Notes: generated from the letters alone by a model not told the origin. DNA of 64,000 bases from Chitinophagaceae bacterium (GCA_023957155.1 JAMLHK010000002.1:248001-312000); one strand, 5' to 3'. Shown: positions 26,013-36,290, numbered from the stretch's first letter. Program-made: numbers and translations.

Positions 26013-29000
26013 ATGGTGATGACGGCTATCCTGATTAACCTGCCGCCTGTACAAAACATCCTGGTAAAAGCGGTTGTGCACCGCCTTTCAAAAGACCTTA
26101 ATACCAGGGTGGAGATTGGTCATGTCAATTTCACCCTTTTTAATAAAATGAACCTTGAGGGAGTGTATATAGAAGATCAGCACCGGGATACCCTGGTATA
26201 TGCAGGCAGGATAAAGGTAAATATAACCGACTGGTTTTTTTTAAAGGATAAGGTGGAATTAAAATATATCGGGATAGAAGACGCAACAATTCATCTGCAC
26301 CGGACGGATAGTGTATGGAATTACCAGTTTCTGGCTTCCTATTTTTCCTCCCCTCCCTCTTCTCAGAAGAAACAACAGATCAACCTGTTATTAAAAGAAA
26401 TTTCATTAAGGAACATTCATCTGAAACACCGGGATGGATGGCGGGGCCAGGATATGGAATTGGAGCTGCAAAAGCTCACATTAAAGGCCGATGAGATCAA
26501 CTTTGCCGAAAAGCGGGTTAATATTGCTGCGCTGGAAATGGATGAGCCTGTTTTCACGATAAGTGATTATACCGGGCAGCGCCCTGTTTTGCCCAAATTG
26601 TTGCGTAACCCGGCTGATACGGTTACAACCCCTTTTAATTCGGAAGGGTGGAATTTGTTTATTAACGAATTGACACTTAACAACGGGGCATTTAAAAGCA
26701 ACCGTGAGATAAAGCGTAAAGTATTTAACTATTTTGATGACAGCCATATTCATTTTTTTTCGATTAACGGGGTGTTTAAAAAAGTGGCGCTCGTTCAGGA
26801 TACCCTGTTTGCAAATCTGAGCCTGAGTACAAAAGAACGGTCAGGATTTACGGTTAATTCACTTACTTCCTCGTTCAGAATGCAGCCGGACGGTATGATA
26901 TTCGACAGCCTCGACATCAAAACGCCCTATAGTCATCTTACTCATTATTATGCTATGCGCTATCATAATTTCAATGATGACATGAATAATTTTATTAGTC
27001 ATGTTAAATTGGAAGGGCGGTTTAAAAACAGTACGCTCCATAGTAAAGACATTGCTTTTTTTGCACCGGAACTGAAGAGCTGGAATATGAAGATAAGAAT
27101 GGGGGGGGATGTTAACGGCACAATAGATAATTTAAGCGCCAAAAACTTTGTTATAGAAACAGGGAAAGACACCTACCTCAACGGTAACCTTAAGCTGTCC
27201 GGGCTCCCGGATATTAATGGTACGCAAATTGATTTTAAAGCCAATACTTTTCGGACTACCTATCCCGATATGGTGGCGTTAATTCCTGATTTAAAGGAAA
27301 TTACCGACCCCCGGTTAAGTGAGATCCGTTATTTGGGTTTCAAAGGAAATTTTACCGGGCTCCTGCGCAACTTTGTTGCCAACGGTACGATTGAGACGAA
27401 TCTTGGCAATATCACGTCAGACCTGAATATGAAACTTCCCGTTAAGGATAAGGTGACGTATTCGGGAAAGATATCAACAAATAAATTCGATCTGGGCACT
27501 TTCCTGGATGTAGACGACCTGGGAACGGTTGCTTTTAACGGAAAAATAAAGGGAAGCGGTTTAAGCGCCCAGACACTTGATGCAGATATGGATGGCGTAT
27601 TCTCTCATTTGCAGTATAACGGATATTACTATGAAAACACGATGGTGCAGGGACATATAGATAAAAAGCTTTTTCGGGGTGCTGTTCATGTTAATGATCC
27701 TAATGTGATTATTACGCTGGATGGAGATATTGATTTTAACGGGGAGAAGCCGGAGTTTAATTTTTTTGCCGATATCCAGAGAAGTAACTTAAAGAAGATG
27801 GGATTTGCTAAGGAAGATGTGAACGTGATTGGCAAATTTGATATGAATTTTAACGGGGATGATATTGATAATTTCCTGGGTACAGTTTCCCTGTATGACG
27901 TTGCGGTAACAAAAAATAATCAAACTTTTGTTTTTGATACCCTTACGTTAAGCTCGCAGCTCATAGACCGGCAAAAGATACTGCAACTCCGTAATACGGA
28001 GGCTTCTGCATTTTTGATCGGAGACTTTACCATACGCGAATTACCGGAAGCGGTGAAAAAATTCCTGAATAAATATTATCCTGCTTATATCTCGCCTCCC
28101 AAAAAAGCGATACAGGACCAGAATTTTCTTTTTCAGCTGGATGTGAAAAATATTGACCAGTATTTGCCGCTGGTCAACCCGGCATTAGGAGGATTTAATA
28201 ACACTACAATCGTAGGGTCGTTAAATTCGTCAACCAATCTGATGGCCATCAGTACCATGATCCCTTATGCCAGGTATAAAAACCTGGTTGTACAGGATTT
28301 TCGTTTAACCGGCTTAGGCAATATGGATAGTCTGAAACTAACCGGCATTATCGGCAATACCATAGTGAATGACAGCCTTCAGTTTCCGGGAAGTAAAATT
28401 TCCATAGCCTCCAGTAATAACGTTTCCCAGCTCAATATCAGTACAGCGGCCAACCAGACGATCAATGACGCCAAGCTTTCTGCGCAGATTACCAATTTAC
28501 AGGATGGAGTAAAGATCCATTTTGACAAGTCGAATATCGTATTAAATGAAAAAACCTGGAATATTGATGATGGAGGAGAGCTGACCCTGAGCCGTTCTCA
28601 AATCCATGCGGAAAATATCGTTTTTAGTAACGGGGAACAGGAGATCTCTGTGATAAGCAAACATTCGGACGTAGGTACCTGGGATGATATTATTGTGGAG
28701 ATGAAGAAAGTAAATATCGGTGATTTTGTACCCTTTTTGCTTAAGGAACCGAGGATGGAAGGCATTGTATCGGGTACCGTTACCATTGAAGATGCTTTCC
28801 GTGAAATGTATATCTCCTCGGAGCTGAATGCAGAACAGTTCAGGCTGGAAAATGATTCTATAGGAAAAATTACCATAACGGGCGCATGGGATGACGGTAA
28901 TAAGAATGCTATTTTTGAGGCGATCTCGGATAATGAAAATTATAAGTTCAGCATTGCAGGTTCGTATGATATGGCTGATTCCCTGCATCAGCAGATCAAC

Positions 29001-30767
29001 GCCAATGCTAATTTTGATTATACCAATATTCACTTCCTGGAAAAATACCTCGGCTCTTTATTTGGTAATATGAAAGGGTTTGCTACGGGTAACCTGCGCA
29101 TGAAGGGAGATATCAATAAACCGGATTATGTTGGTACGATAGATGTAAAGGATGCCGGGTTAAAAGTGTTGTACACGCAATGCTATTATACATTCGACAG
29201 CGCCCGGATTGTTTTTACACCCGGCAAAATAAACTTTGGCACCATCACCCTCCATGATACCCTTACTCAAAACGGGAAAAGTACATTTAATACGGCCCAG
29301 CTTACCGGAGAATTACAGCATGCCAATTTTAGCGATTTTGTATATAATATTTCCGTCAGCACCAATCGCTTATTGTTACTGAATACCACGAGGAACGATA
29401 ATGATTTATTTTATGGAAAGGCTATAGGCAAGGCTAATTTCAGGTTAAGGGGACCTGAAGACGATATGCGGATGACCATTACCGGCGAACCAGTGGACAG
29501 TTCCAGTGTGTATATCACATCATCTTCTTCAAAAGAAAGCGGGAGCGCCGATTATATCGTCTGGAAGCAATACGGGCGTGAAATGAACGTTGGCGCCTTA
29601 GATGCTGATGCTTCACAGCTCAGTATTGATCTTAATCTTACCGCCAATAATTATATCCGCATGTATATGGTGCTGGATGAAATAACCGGGGATATTATAG
29701 AAGCTACAGGTACGGGATCATTAAAGATGCATACCGGTACCAGCTCCCCGTTCACCATCAATGGAAAGTATACCATAGACCGGGGATTTTACCGTTTCAG
29801 CTTCCAGGAGATATTTAAAAAACCTTTTGTGTTAATGCCCAATGAAGGAAGCTATATACGCTGGGACGGTGATCCTAACCTGGCTGAAATAAACATTAAG
29901 GCAAGATATACCGCTAATGATGTAAAGCTGAGCTCACTATATGCCGAACAGGGACAGACCACTGATCCGGAATTAGGGCGATTAAAAACGGAACGAACGG
30001 ATATTGATGTGCTTTGTACGCTGAAAGGATCATTAGATAAGCCGGATATTCATTTTGACATTGCTTTATCCGCAAACAGCGATGTAAAAAACAACCAGCG
30101 TTTACTGGGCGACCTGCAGCGTATCAATAACGATGACAATGAAAAGAATAAGCAGGTAGCTTATCTTATTGTATTCAGGAGCTTTGCTCCTATCGGCCAG
30201 TATAACGTACTGCAAACGGATGCCACTACTTTTGCTTTTAATACGATTTCCGAATACATATCGGGTTATCTTACCAGTTCGTTAAAAACCCTGCTGTATG
30301 GTATTTTTAAAGACCCTTCCCTTAGTGTAAACTTTAATTATACGAGAGCTTCCATTGATCCTACGGGCACATCCTCCGGTACTACGGTAAACCTGACACG
30401 AGATAATATCAGCCTTCAGTTTATCAAATCCCTGTTGAATGATAAACTGGTGATTACATTCGGTAGTGATTTTAATTTTGTGAGCAGTGGTTCCCAGCCG
30501 GTATTAAATGCGGAAAGCACCAATTTCCTTTTCCTGCCTGATATTACGGCCGAATATAAGATTACGCCTGACGGTAAATTCAGGGTAAGCTGTTTTTATC
30601 GCAGTAATTTCGATGCATTGTCTACCAATGGTAAAAGAAACCGGGCGGGAGGAAGCATTTCTTTCCGGACGGAATTTGATTCGGAGCATATCAGGAAAAA
30701 GAAAATGGAAATGAAAAAAAATCAGCAGGAAAAAGGGAGCGACTCCACAACCGTTCGGCTCAACTAA
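26013..30767 (+). CDS. TamB-like translocation/assembly module protein
   Basis: 1584 residues from ATG 26013. Giant inner-membrane-anchored periplasmic protein with repeated beta-taco segments; homologues help move lipids or outer-membrane proteins across the periplasm. An N-terminal anchor (ILINLPPVQNILVKAVVHRL) is followed by AsmA-like LNTRVEIGHVNFTLFNKMNL and by a C-terminal DUF490/TamB domain with GSLKMHTGTSSPFTINGKYT, FKKPFVLMPNEGSYIRWDGD and LKGSLDKPDIHFDI. The hydrophobic anchor really begins upstream: codons 25959-26012 read LKATLKILKIVFLSLLFL in frame, with no ATG/GTG/TTG, only CTG at 25959. The annotated start therefore probably clips about 18 residues. Confidence 0.9.
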   Translation: MVMTAILINLPPVQNILVKAVVHRLSKDLNTRVEIGHVNFTLFNKMNLEGVYIEDQHRDTLVYAGRIKVNITDWFFLKDKVELKYIGIEDATIHLHRTDSVWNYQFLASYFSSPPSSQKKQQINLLLKEISLRNIHLKHRDGWRGQDMELELQKLTLKADEINFAEKRVNIAALEMDEPVFTISDYTGQRPVLPKLLRNPADTVTTPFNSEGWNLFINELTLNNGAFKSNREIKRKVFNYFDDSHIHFFSINGVFKKVALVQDTLFANLSLSTKERSGFTVNSLTSSFRMQPDGMIFDSLDIKTPYSHLTHYYAMRYHNFNDDMNNFISHVKLEGRFKNSTLHSKDIAFFAPELKSWNMKIRMGGDVNGTIDNLSAKNFVIETGKDTYLNGNLKLSGLPDINGTQIDFKANTFRTTYPDMVALIPDLKEITDPRLSEIRYLGFKGNFTGLLRNFVANGTIETNLGNITSDLNMKLPVKDKVTYSGKISTNKFDLGTFLDVDDLGTVAFNGKIKGSGLSAQTLDADMDGVFSHLQYNGYYYENTMVQGHIDKKLFRGAVHVNDPNVIITLDGDIDFNGEKPEFNFFADIQRSNLKKMGFAKEDVNVIGKFDMNFNGDDIDNFLGTVSLYDVAVTKNNQTFVFDTLTLSSQLIDRQKILQLRNTEASAFLIGDFTIRELPEAVKKFLNKYYPAYISPPKKAIQDQNFLFQLDVKNIDQYLPLVNPALGGFNNTTIVGSLNSSTNLMAISTMIPYARYKNLVVQDFRLTGLGNMDSLKLTGIIGNTIVNDSLQFPGSKISIASSNNVSQLNISTAANQTINDAKLSAQITNLQDGVKIHFDKSNIVLNEKTWNIDDGGELTLSRSQIHAENIVFSNGEQEISVISKHSDVGTWDDIIVEMKKVNIGDFVPFLLKEPRMEGIVSGTVTIEDAFREMYISSELNAEQFRLENDSIGKITITGAWDDGNKNAIFEAISDNENYKFSIAGSYDMADSLHQQINANANFDYTNIHFLEKYLGSLFGNMKGFATGNLRMKGDINKPDYVGTIDVKDAGLKVLYTQCYYTFDSARIVFTPGKINFGTITLHDTLTQNGKSTFNTAQLTGELQHANFSDFVYNISVSTNRLLLLNTTRNDNDLFYGKAIGKANFRLRGPEDDMRMTITGEPVDSSSVYITSSSSKESGSADYIVWKQYGREMNVGALDADASQLSIDLNLTANNYIRMYMVLDEITGDIIEATGTGSLKMHTGTSSPFTINGKYTIDRGFYRFSFQEIFKKPFVLMPNEGSYIRWDGDPNLAEINIKARYTANDVKLSSLYAEQGQTTDPELGRLKTERTDIDVLCTLKGSLDKPDIHFDIALSANSDVKNNQRLLGDLQRINNDDNEKNKQVAYLIVFRSFAPIGQYNVLQTDATTFAFNTISEYISGYLTSSLKTLLYGIFKDPSLSVNFNYTRASIDPTGTSSGTTVNLTRDNISLQFIKSLLNDKLVITFGSDFNFVSSGSQPVLNAESTNFLFLPDITAEYKITPDGKFRVSCFYRSNFDALSTNGKRNRAGGSISFRTEFDSEHIRKKKMEMKKNQQEKGSDSTTVRLN

Positions 30768-30778
30768 ATGCCTGCTGG

Positions 30779-31486
30779 CTATAAAAATTTTATTTCTGCT
30801 TCCCGTTCCCGCGTTATCATTCTGGCTTTTTTCTCTTTCGGCATTTCTTTGTGCCTGATCAGTCCATAAGACGCCATTGAAATGGAAACAATAATAGACA
30901 GGTGATAGATCAGGAAGCTGTCGTTTACGTTCCTTTGTTCAGGTATGATATAACTGAAGATAAAGGTAATGACAGAAATACCATATTCAAATAACAACGC
31001 ATAATAAATAAACTGCTGGGTAAAAGCCGTGCTGTTGTATCTGATCCCTTTTGAATAGTAAATAATTATCCAGGTAATATACATCAGGATAATAAGGAGC
31101 CCTCCTCCTACCATCAGCGTTTCGGCAATATCCGGTAGCCGGGTACTGATGGTTATCAGCAACACCATACACAGAAATGCAGGCAACATTTTTTTGATGC
31201 TGTTTTGTATCGTTTCCACCTGCACGGTTTTATACAAAATGAATAGCATAAAGGGCGCATCGGAAAGGTTAAATACCCGTTCTGTGACGTTTTTTAATCC
31301 GCTGCTGGCAAATGTTTCACTCATACATAGCAAATTAACCATACCGGCCAGCATCCAGTATATGCCGAACCAGACAAATACCTGTCTTTTTACCAATCCC
31401 TTTATCATTATAATGGCAAAGGGAACGAAAAAGCAGGCGGCAGCTATTGCGGCGAAAAATTGGTATGTAAAAGGCGTGTCTTTCAC
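30779..31486 (-). CDS. Polytopic membrane protein of unknown function
   Basis: 235 residues with about seven predicted membrane segments (for example FFAAIAAACFFVPFAIIMI, VFVWFGIYWMLAGMVNLLC, MLPAFLCMVLLITI, LMVGGGLLIILMYITWIIIY, YALLFEYGISVITFIFSYI). A basic C-terminal tail, RHKEMPKEKKARMITRERE, lies in the cytoplasm. No signature of a known transporter or enzyme. It is convergent with the TamB-like gene, with an 11-bp gap. Confidence 0.75.
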   Translation of the reverse strand: MKDTPFTYQFFAAIAAACFFVPFAIIMIKGLVKRQVFVWFGIYWMLAGMVNLLCMSETFASSGLKNVTERVFNLSDAPFMLFILYKTVQVETIQNSIKKMLPAFLCMVLLITISTRLPDIAETLMVGGGLLIILMYITWIIIYYSKGIRYNSTAFTQQFIYYALLFEYGISVITFIFSYIIPEQRNVNDSFLIYHLSIIVSISMASYGLIRHKEMPKEKKARMITREREAEIKFL

Positions 31487-31777
31487 AATATATGGGTTAA
31501 CATATAAGCGATATAAATCATCTTTTATTGCTGTTTAAAATTATTGTAGCGTTTTTACCAAAGGATCTAATTGTGGAAATTACTAAGCCATATAGGAGAA
31601 AAACATATAGTCTGCTGATAATCTCTCACTGAGTGTATAAGGGTATACCCGGTTTGGGGTAAGGCTGATCCGTATATATATTTAAAATAATGACAATGCA
31701 ATAATCCTGAAAGTGCTTACAACCAGCTTAACCGGCTGGGATATCACATTGTCTTACCTTTGTTTTAAACTACAGGC

Positions 31778-32764
31778 ATGGCAATATTAATTACCGGATC
31801 TACAGGATATATAGGCTCCAGGCTTACGGTGCAACTGGCAAAGCAGGATGAGGTTATTCATCTTTTATGCAGAACGCCTCCTTCCCTGCCTGAATTTCAT
31901 AAAGCCAATATCAGGATTTTCAAAGGGGATATTACAGATCCGGAATCACTTAAGCCGGCAATGGAAAATGTAGACCGGGTTTACCACCTGGCTGCATACG
32001 CGAGGCTTTGGGCTAAAGATCCTTCTTTATTTTATAAGCTAAATGTAAAAGGAACGGACAATGTACTTGCCGTGGCCAAAGCAGCTGGTGTATCAAAAGT
32101 AGTATATACCTCCACCGCAGGTGTTATAGGGCCTTCAAAAGACAGGCCGATGAGTGAAACTGATCCGCGTATTACCGGTTTTTTTAATTTATACGAATCA
32201 ACAAAAAGCGAGGCAGAGTCGGTGGCAATGGATTATGCAAAACAGGGACTGGCTGTTTGCGTACTTAACCCGTCAAGAATATACGGGCCGGGATATGACA
32301 CCGGCAGTAACCCGATAACCAAGATCGTTGAATTATACATGAAAGGGAAATGGAAAGTAATACCCGGTAGCGGAGAAGATATTGGCTCCTATCCTTTTAT
32401 AGACGATGTGGTAGACGGGCATATCAGCGCTATGGAAAAAGGAAGAGCCGGGGAACGTTATATCCTGGGAGGTGTAAACGTAACTTTTAATGAGCTGATA
32501 TCTGTAATAAAAAAATATAGCGGCGTGGAAAAACGACTGCGTCATGTTCCCTTTTTTGCGCTGAATGCCCTTGGCTATTTTATGTTATGGAATGCCAGGA
32601 TTACGGGCAAGTATCCCATGATTACTCCCGACTGGGTAGCAAAATATAAATATCACTGGGCGTTAGACAGCAGTAAAGCCATGAATGAACTGGGTTACAG
32701 GATAAGACCGCTGGAAGAAGGTATAAGAGAAACCGTGGAATGGATAAGACATAACCGGGAGTAA
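31778..32764 (+). CDS. Extended SDR: NAD(P)-dependent epimerase/dehydratase-like
   Basis: 328 residues. The Rossmann motif GSTGYIGSRL at residues 7-16, the YHLAAYARLW segment, catalytic Ser in YTSTAGVIGPS and Tyr/Lys in LYESTKSEAE (YxxxK) are all present. The downstream NPSRIYGPG and GSYPFIDDVVDGH motifs are those of extended SDRs related to HpnA and 3-beta-hydroxysteroid-type dehydrogenases. Substrate unknown. It opens a co-oriented group with a desaturase, an acyl-CoA dehydrogenase-like gene and a dipeptidase. A TACCTTTG -7 element is at 31755-31762. Confidence 0.88.
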   Translation: MAILITGSTGYIGSRLTVQLAKQDEVIHLLCRTPPSLPEFHKANIRIFKGDITDPESLKPAMENVDRVYHLAAYARLWAKDPSLFYKLNVKGTDNVLAVAKAAGVSKVVYTSTAGVIGPSKDRPMSETDPRITGFFNLYESTKSEAESVAMDYAKQGLAVCVLNPSRIYGPGYDTGSNPITKIVELYMKGKWKVIPGSGEDIGSYPFIDDVVDGHISAMEKGRAGERYILGGVNVTFNELISVIKKYSGVEKRLRHVPFFALNALGYFMLWNARITGKYPMITPDWVAKYKYHWALDSSKAMNELGYRIRPLEEGIRETVEWIRHNRE

Positions 32765-32829
32765 AGAATATTTTCTTTCTGTAAATTTCTCCTGAATATT
32801 TATTATTGTTTTTAGCCGGGAGGAACTCC

Positions 32830-32903
32830 CATGAAGTTTTTCATTCATCCTTTGTGTACCCGCCTGCCGGAACGGGCAGGTTTTATGAATGAAAAATTTC
32901 ATG
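32830..32903. repeat. Nested palindrome (cruciform-like)
   Basis: The outer arms 32830-32848 and 32885-32903 are complementary over 19 positions with one mismatch (CATGAAGTTTTTCATTCAT is one arm). Inside lies a second, G/C-rich hairpin, CCTGCC (32863-32868) / GGCAGG (32875-32880). It sits in the gap between the SDR and the desaturase, with no T tract. Confidence 0.8.
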
Positions 32904-32963
32904 TACGTTTGTATAGGCAGTCGTCTTTCGACTTGTACATGCTGATCACAAAAATTTTTTGTC

Positions 32964-34073
32964 ATGAGTATAGATAAGTTTAAAGAAAGAAAACCTTACT
33001 ACACTAAAGAAGCGGATGATATTTTTCAGCAACTTAGGGAAGAGGCAAACAAAATTGTTACTGCATTAATGCCTGCAAGAAGAAATGAGATATTGCTTAA
33101 GGCCTTTCTTTTTCCGTTTCTTTACTTTTTCTTCTGGATATCTGCTGTATTATATGGCGCTAACTCGTGGGTGCTGTTCGGATGTTATTTTTTTATGGGT
33201 ATAGCTATTGTATTGAACTATCTTAATGTAATTCATGATAGTGTGCATCTTACCGTTTTTAGGAGCCGCCGTTTAAACAACTTATATGTTTATCTTTTTG
33301 ACCTGATGGGCGCGAACAGTTTTATCTGGAAAATACGGCATATTCGTTATCATCATAATTATCCGAACGTGGAGGGCTGGGATACAGATATAGATCAGAG
33401 TACGCTTGTCCGGATATCTCCCCATTCGGCAATAAGTATGTACCATCGTTACCAGCACATATACCTTCCGTTCATTTATCCTTTTTTTCTTTTTAACTGG
33501 CTACTGATCCGCGATTTCAGGGATTTTTTTGATAAGCAGAGAACTGTACAAAAACTGCTGACACATATACCCCGGATTGAGTATGTTAAGTTGTTTGTAT
33601 TTAAGGCTTTCTTCATAGCCGGAACGATTGTACTTCCCAGGCTGATATTGGGTATTAGCTGGTTAAGGATATTGGCTGTCTTTTGTGTTATGATTTTTAC
33701 GGCCAGTATTTTCGCCCTGATTGTGCTTTTACCACCTCATGCCAATACCCAAGCAACATTCCCCCTGCCTGATGACCGGAAAAAATTACCTTACAGTTGG
33801 TTTGTGCACATGCTCAAGACGACCAGTGATGTGGATGGAGAAAACTGGTTCAGCCGTTTTATAATGGGAAACTATAATTATCATATTGTACATCACCTGT
33901 TCCCTAATATTCACCACAGTTTTTACCCGGAGATCACCCGCGCGTTAAAGCGGCTGGCTTTCCGGCATAACCTGCCGTACAGGAGCTATCCCCTTGTTAC
34001 ATCATTAAAAAAGCATTACCAGTTGCTCAGGCAAAACGGGTCAGGATTTGATTTTTGGGAAGAGTCTATGTAA
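32964..34073 (+). CDS. Membrane fatty-acid desaturase
   Basis: 369 residues. The three His boxes of di-iron membrane desaturases are present: HDSVH (about residue 90), HIRYHHNYPN (about 128) and the C-terminal HHLFPNIHH. Four hydrophobic stretches (KAFLFPFLYFFFWISAVLYG, VLFGCYFFMGIAIVL, IYLPFIYPFFLFNWLL and one near 215-260) place the active site on the cytoplasmic face. It inserts a double bond into (or hydroxylates) a lipid acyl chain; regiospecificity is unknown. The cluster context suggests a membrane-lipid or secondary-lipid pathway. Confidence 0.9.
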   Translation: MSIDKFKERKPYYTKEADDIFQQLREEANKIVTALMPARRNEILLKAFLFPFLYFFFWISAVLYGANSWVLFGCYFFMGIAIVLNYLNVIHDSVHLTVFRSRRLNNLYVYLFDLMGANSFIWKIRHIRYHHNYPNVEGWDTDIDQSTLVRISPHSAISMYHRYQHIYLPFIYPFFLFNWLLIRDFRDFFDKQRTVQKLLTHIPRIEYVKLFVFKAFFIAGTIVLPRLILGISWLRILAVFCVMIFTASIFALIVLLPPHANTQATFPLPDDRKKLPYSWFVHMLKTTSDVDGENWFSRFIMGNYNYHIVHHLFPNIHHSFYPEITRALKRLAFRHNLPYRSYPLVTSLKKHYQLLRQNGSGFDFWEESM

Positions 34074-34157
34074 GCCTACTTTGCTGGCACAGAAAAATAT
34101 TATCAAAACCCGTTCTTTGATAGTAAGTTTGTTCAATTAAGTACTGTTTAACAATTT

Positions 34158-35174
34158 ATGATGAAAGATGTATCATTGCATGCCCCTGAGATTAAAGTCG
34201 GAGTAGTTGGTCTCGGGTTAATGGGTTGTAGCATAACCACCTGCCTGCTGATGGCCGGTCACCCGGTGGTAGCCGTTGCCCCTGTTTCCTCTGATCTGAC
34301 CTTCGCATTAAAACGTATTAAGAAACACCTGCAAAGATCACGCAGAGAGGGGTTAATTAAGAACGCTCCCGATTCTTATTTGCAGCACCTGAGTATAACT
34401 GAAGATTATCAGCAGTTAAAAGGTTGCGCATTGGTAATTGAATGTACGATTGAAAATATTGACATAAAAAAATCTGTATACGGTAAGATCGAATCGGTTA
34501 TAGACCAAAACGCTTTACTGGCCAGTAACACTTCGGCTATTCCCATCAGTATACTGCAAAAGCAAACGTCTTATCCTGCCCGGTTTTTTGGTTTGCACTG
34601 GGCCGAGCCATCCCATACCACCCGTTTCCTGGAAGTGATCTGCGGCAATGAAAGTGATATTACACGGGGAGAGTATTTATATGAGTTATCTCATTTGTGG
34701 GGTAAAGAGCCTACGTTAGTGCGTAAGGATATCCGTGGGTTCATTACCAACCGGATTATGTATGCCATGTACCGGGAAGCGATCTGGCTGGTGGAGCAGG
34801 GATTTGCTACGGTGGAAGATGTTGACCGGGCCTGCCGCAATAATGCGGGCTACTGGATGACTTTAGTTGGCGTTTTCCGGTGGATGGATCTTACCGGTGT
34901 TCCGGCGTATCATACGGTAATGAAAGACCTGTTCCCGACATTGAATAATGGTACAACTGTTCCAAAACTTATTGATGATATCGTAAAAAGCGGAGGAAAA
35001 GGAGTTGCCAATGCGCATGGTTTCCATGCGTACACTCCCGAAGAAGCGAAGCTTTGGGAAGAAACTTTCACTGAATTTAGCTATGATATCAGGAAGCTTG
35101 CGTTAAAATATCCTGAAGATGTAGTGAAGAAAAAGTTACAGGCTTTACAAAAGAAAAAATCGAAGGCAGATTAA
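34158..35174 (+). CDS. 3-hydroxyacyl-CoA dehydrogenase family protein
   Basis: 338 residues. NAD-binding GVVGLGLMGCS near residue 14, then VIECTIENIDIKKSVYGKIE, catalytic-type Ser in ASNTSAIPIS, the His in GLHWAEPSHTTRFLEVI and Asn in GFITNRIMYA, so the Ser/His/Glu/Asn set of the family is complete. HWAEP in place of the usual HFFNP points to a subgroup acting on something other than standard beta-oxidation intermediates (carnitine- or gulonate-type dehydrogenases are relatives). 84 bp after the desaturase. ATGs at 34158 and 34161 are equally possible starts. Confidence 0.85.
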   Translation: MMKDVSLHAPEIKVGVVGLGLMGCSITTCLLMAGHPVVAVAPVSSDLTFALKRIKKHLQRSRREGLIKNAPDSYLQHLSITEDYQQLKGCALVIECTIENIDIKKSVYGKIESVIDQNALLASNTSAIPISILQKQTSYPARFFGLHWAEPSHTTRFLEVICGNESDITRGEYLYELSHLWGKEPTLVRKDIRGFITNRIMYAMYREAIWLVEQGFATVEDVDRACRNNAGYWMTLVGVFRWMDLTGVPAYHTVMKDLFPTLNNGTTVPKLIDDIVKSGGKGVANAHGFHAYTPEEAKLWEETFTEFSYDIRKLALKYPEDVVKKKLQALQKKKSKAD

Positions 35175-35213
35175 TCTCCTGCGTTAAATCCTGTTATTTT
35201 AAAATCGGTATAC

Positions 35214-36290
35214 ATGTTTATTATTGATGCCCACCTTGATCTTTCTATGAATGCCCTGGAATGGAACAGGGATCTGAAGCGACCTGTTGCAGCCATACGA
35301 AGGCGTGAAAAAGATATGAATGATAAGTACGACCGGGGTAAAGGTATGGTTTCTCTTCCCGAATTACGAAGAGGCAGGATCGGCTTGGTTGTGGCAACCA
35401 TGATAGCACGGTTCGTTGAGGAGGGCAGTACATTGTCCGGTTGGAATTCCCCGGAACAGGCATGGGCACAAACCCAGGGTCAGCGGGCATGGTATAAAGC
35501 CATGGAAGATAGTGGAGAGATGAAACAGATCACCAATGCCGATGAGTTGGATAAGCACCTGCAATTATGGAATGATGATACGGTTCCGGATCAGGTAAAG
35601 CCGGTAGGATATATTTTAAGTCTGGAAGGAGCTGATTCCTTAGTTGACCTGTCGTATCTTGAAAGGTCGTATCAATATGGGTTAAGAGCATTGGGACCTG
35701 CTCATTACGGGCCGGGACGATATTCTCCGGGCACAAGTATGGAAGGACCCTTAACGAAGGCCGGCGTGGAATTGGTCAGGGAGATGGATAAGCTCAATAT
35801 GATCCTTGATGTAACCCATTTAACCGATGAGGCTTTTACCCAGGTGATGATGCTGTATAAGGGCCCGGTATGGGCGAGTCATCACAATTGCAGGGCGTTG
35901 GTGCCCCACCAGAGGCAGCTTACCGATGAACAGATAAAAATTCTGATAGACCGGGATGCGGTTATAGGAGGCGTGCTTGATGCATGGATGTTGAAACCCG
36001 GGTGGGTGGTAAGAGGGAAAAATGATCCCAGGACAGAAAATATTACCCTTGACCTGCTGGTAGACCATTACGACCATATTTGCCAGATTGCAGGCAATAC
36101 GGAGCATATTGCCATTGGAAGTGATTTAGACGGCATGTTCGGGCAGGAGCAATCGCCTTATGATATGGATACGATTGCCGATCTGCAATTATTGAAAGGC
36201 TTACTAGCAAAACGGGGATATACCCACCAGGATGTGGAAAATATTTTTCATAAAAACTGGCTGCGTTTTTTGAAAAGAGCATGGGTGTAG
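35214..36290 (+). CDS. Membrane dipeptidase family (M19) amidohydrolase
   Basis: 358 residues. TIM-barrel dizinc peptidase. Metal-binding DAHLD at residues 5-9, bridging Glu in YILSLEGADSL, HYGPG and DVTHLTDEAF, ASHHNCRALVPHQRQLTD and the GSDLDGMFG motif near the end. Hydrolyses dipeptides or related amides. There is no signal peptide, so probably cytoplasmic. 39 bp after the hydroxyacyl-CoA dehydrogenase-like gene and likely in the same operon, though its role there is unclear. Confidence 0.92.
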   Translation: MFIIDAHLDLSMNALEWNRDLKRPVAAIRRREKDMNDKYDRGKGMVSLPELRRGRIGLVVATMIARFVEEGSTLSGWNSPEQAWAQTQGQRAWYKAMEDSGEMKQITNADELDKHLQLWNDDTVPDQVKPVGYILSLEGADSLVDLSYLERSYQYGLRALGPAHYGPGRYSPGTSMEGPLTKAGVELVREMDKLNMILDVTHLTDEAFTQVMMLYKGPVWASHHNCRALVPHQRQLTDEQIKILIDRDAVIGGVLDAWMLKPGWVVRGKNDPRTENITLDLLVDHYDHICQIAGNTEHIAIGSDLDGMFGQEQSPYDMDTIADLQLLKGLLAKRGYTHQDVENIFHKNWLRFLKRAWV

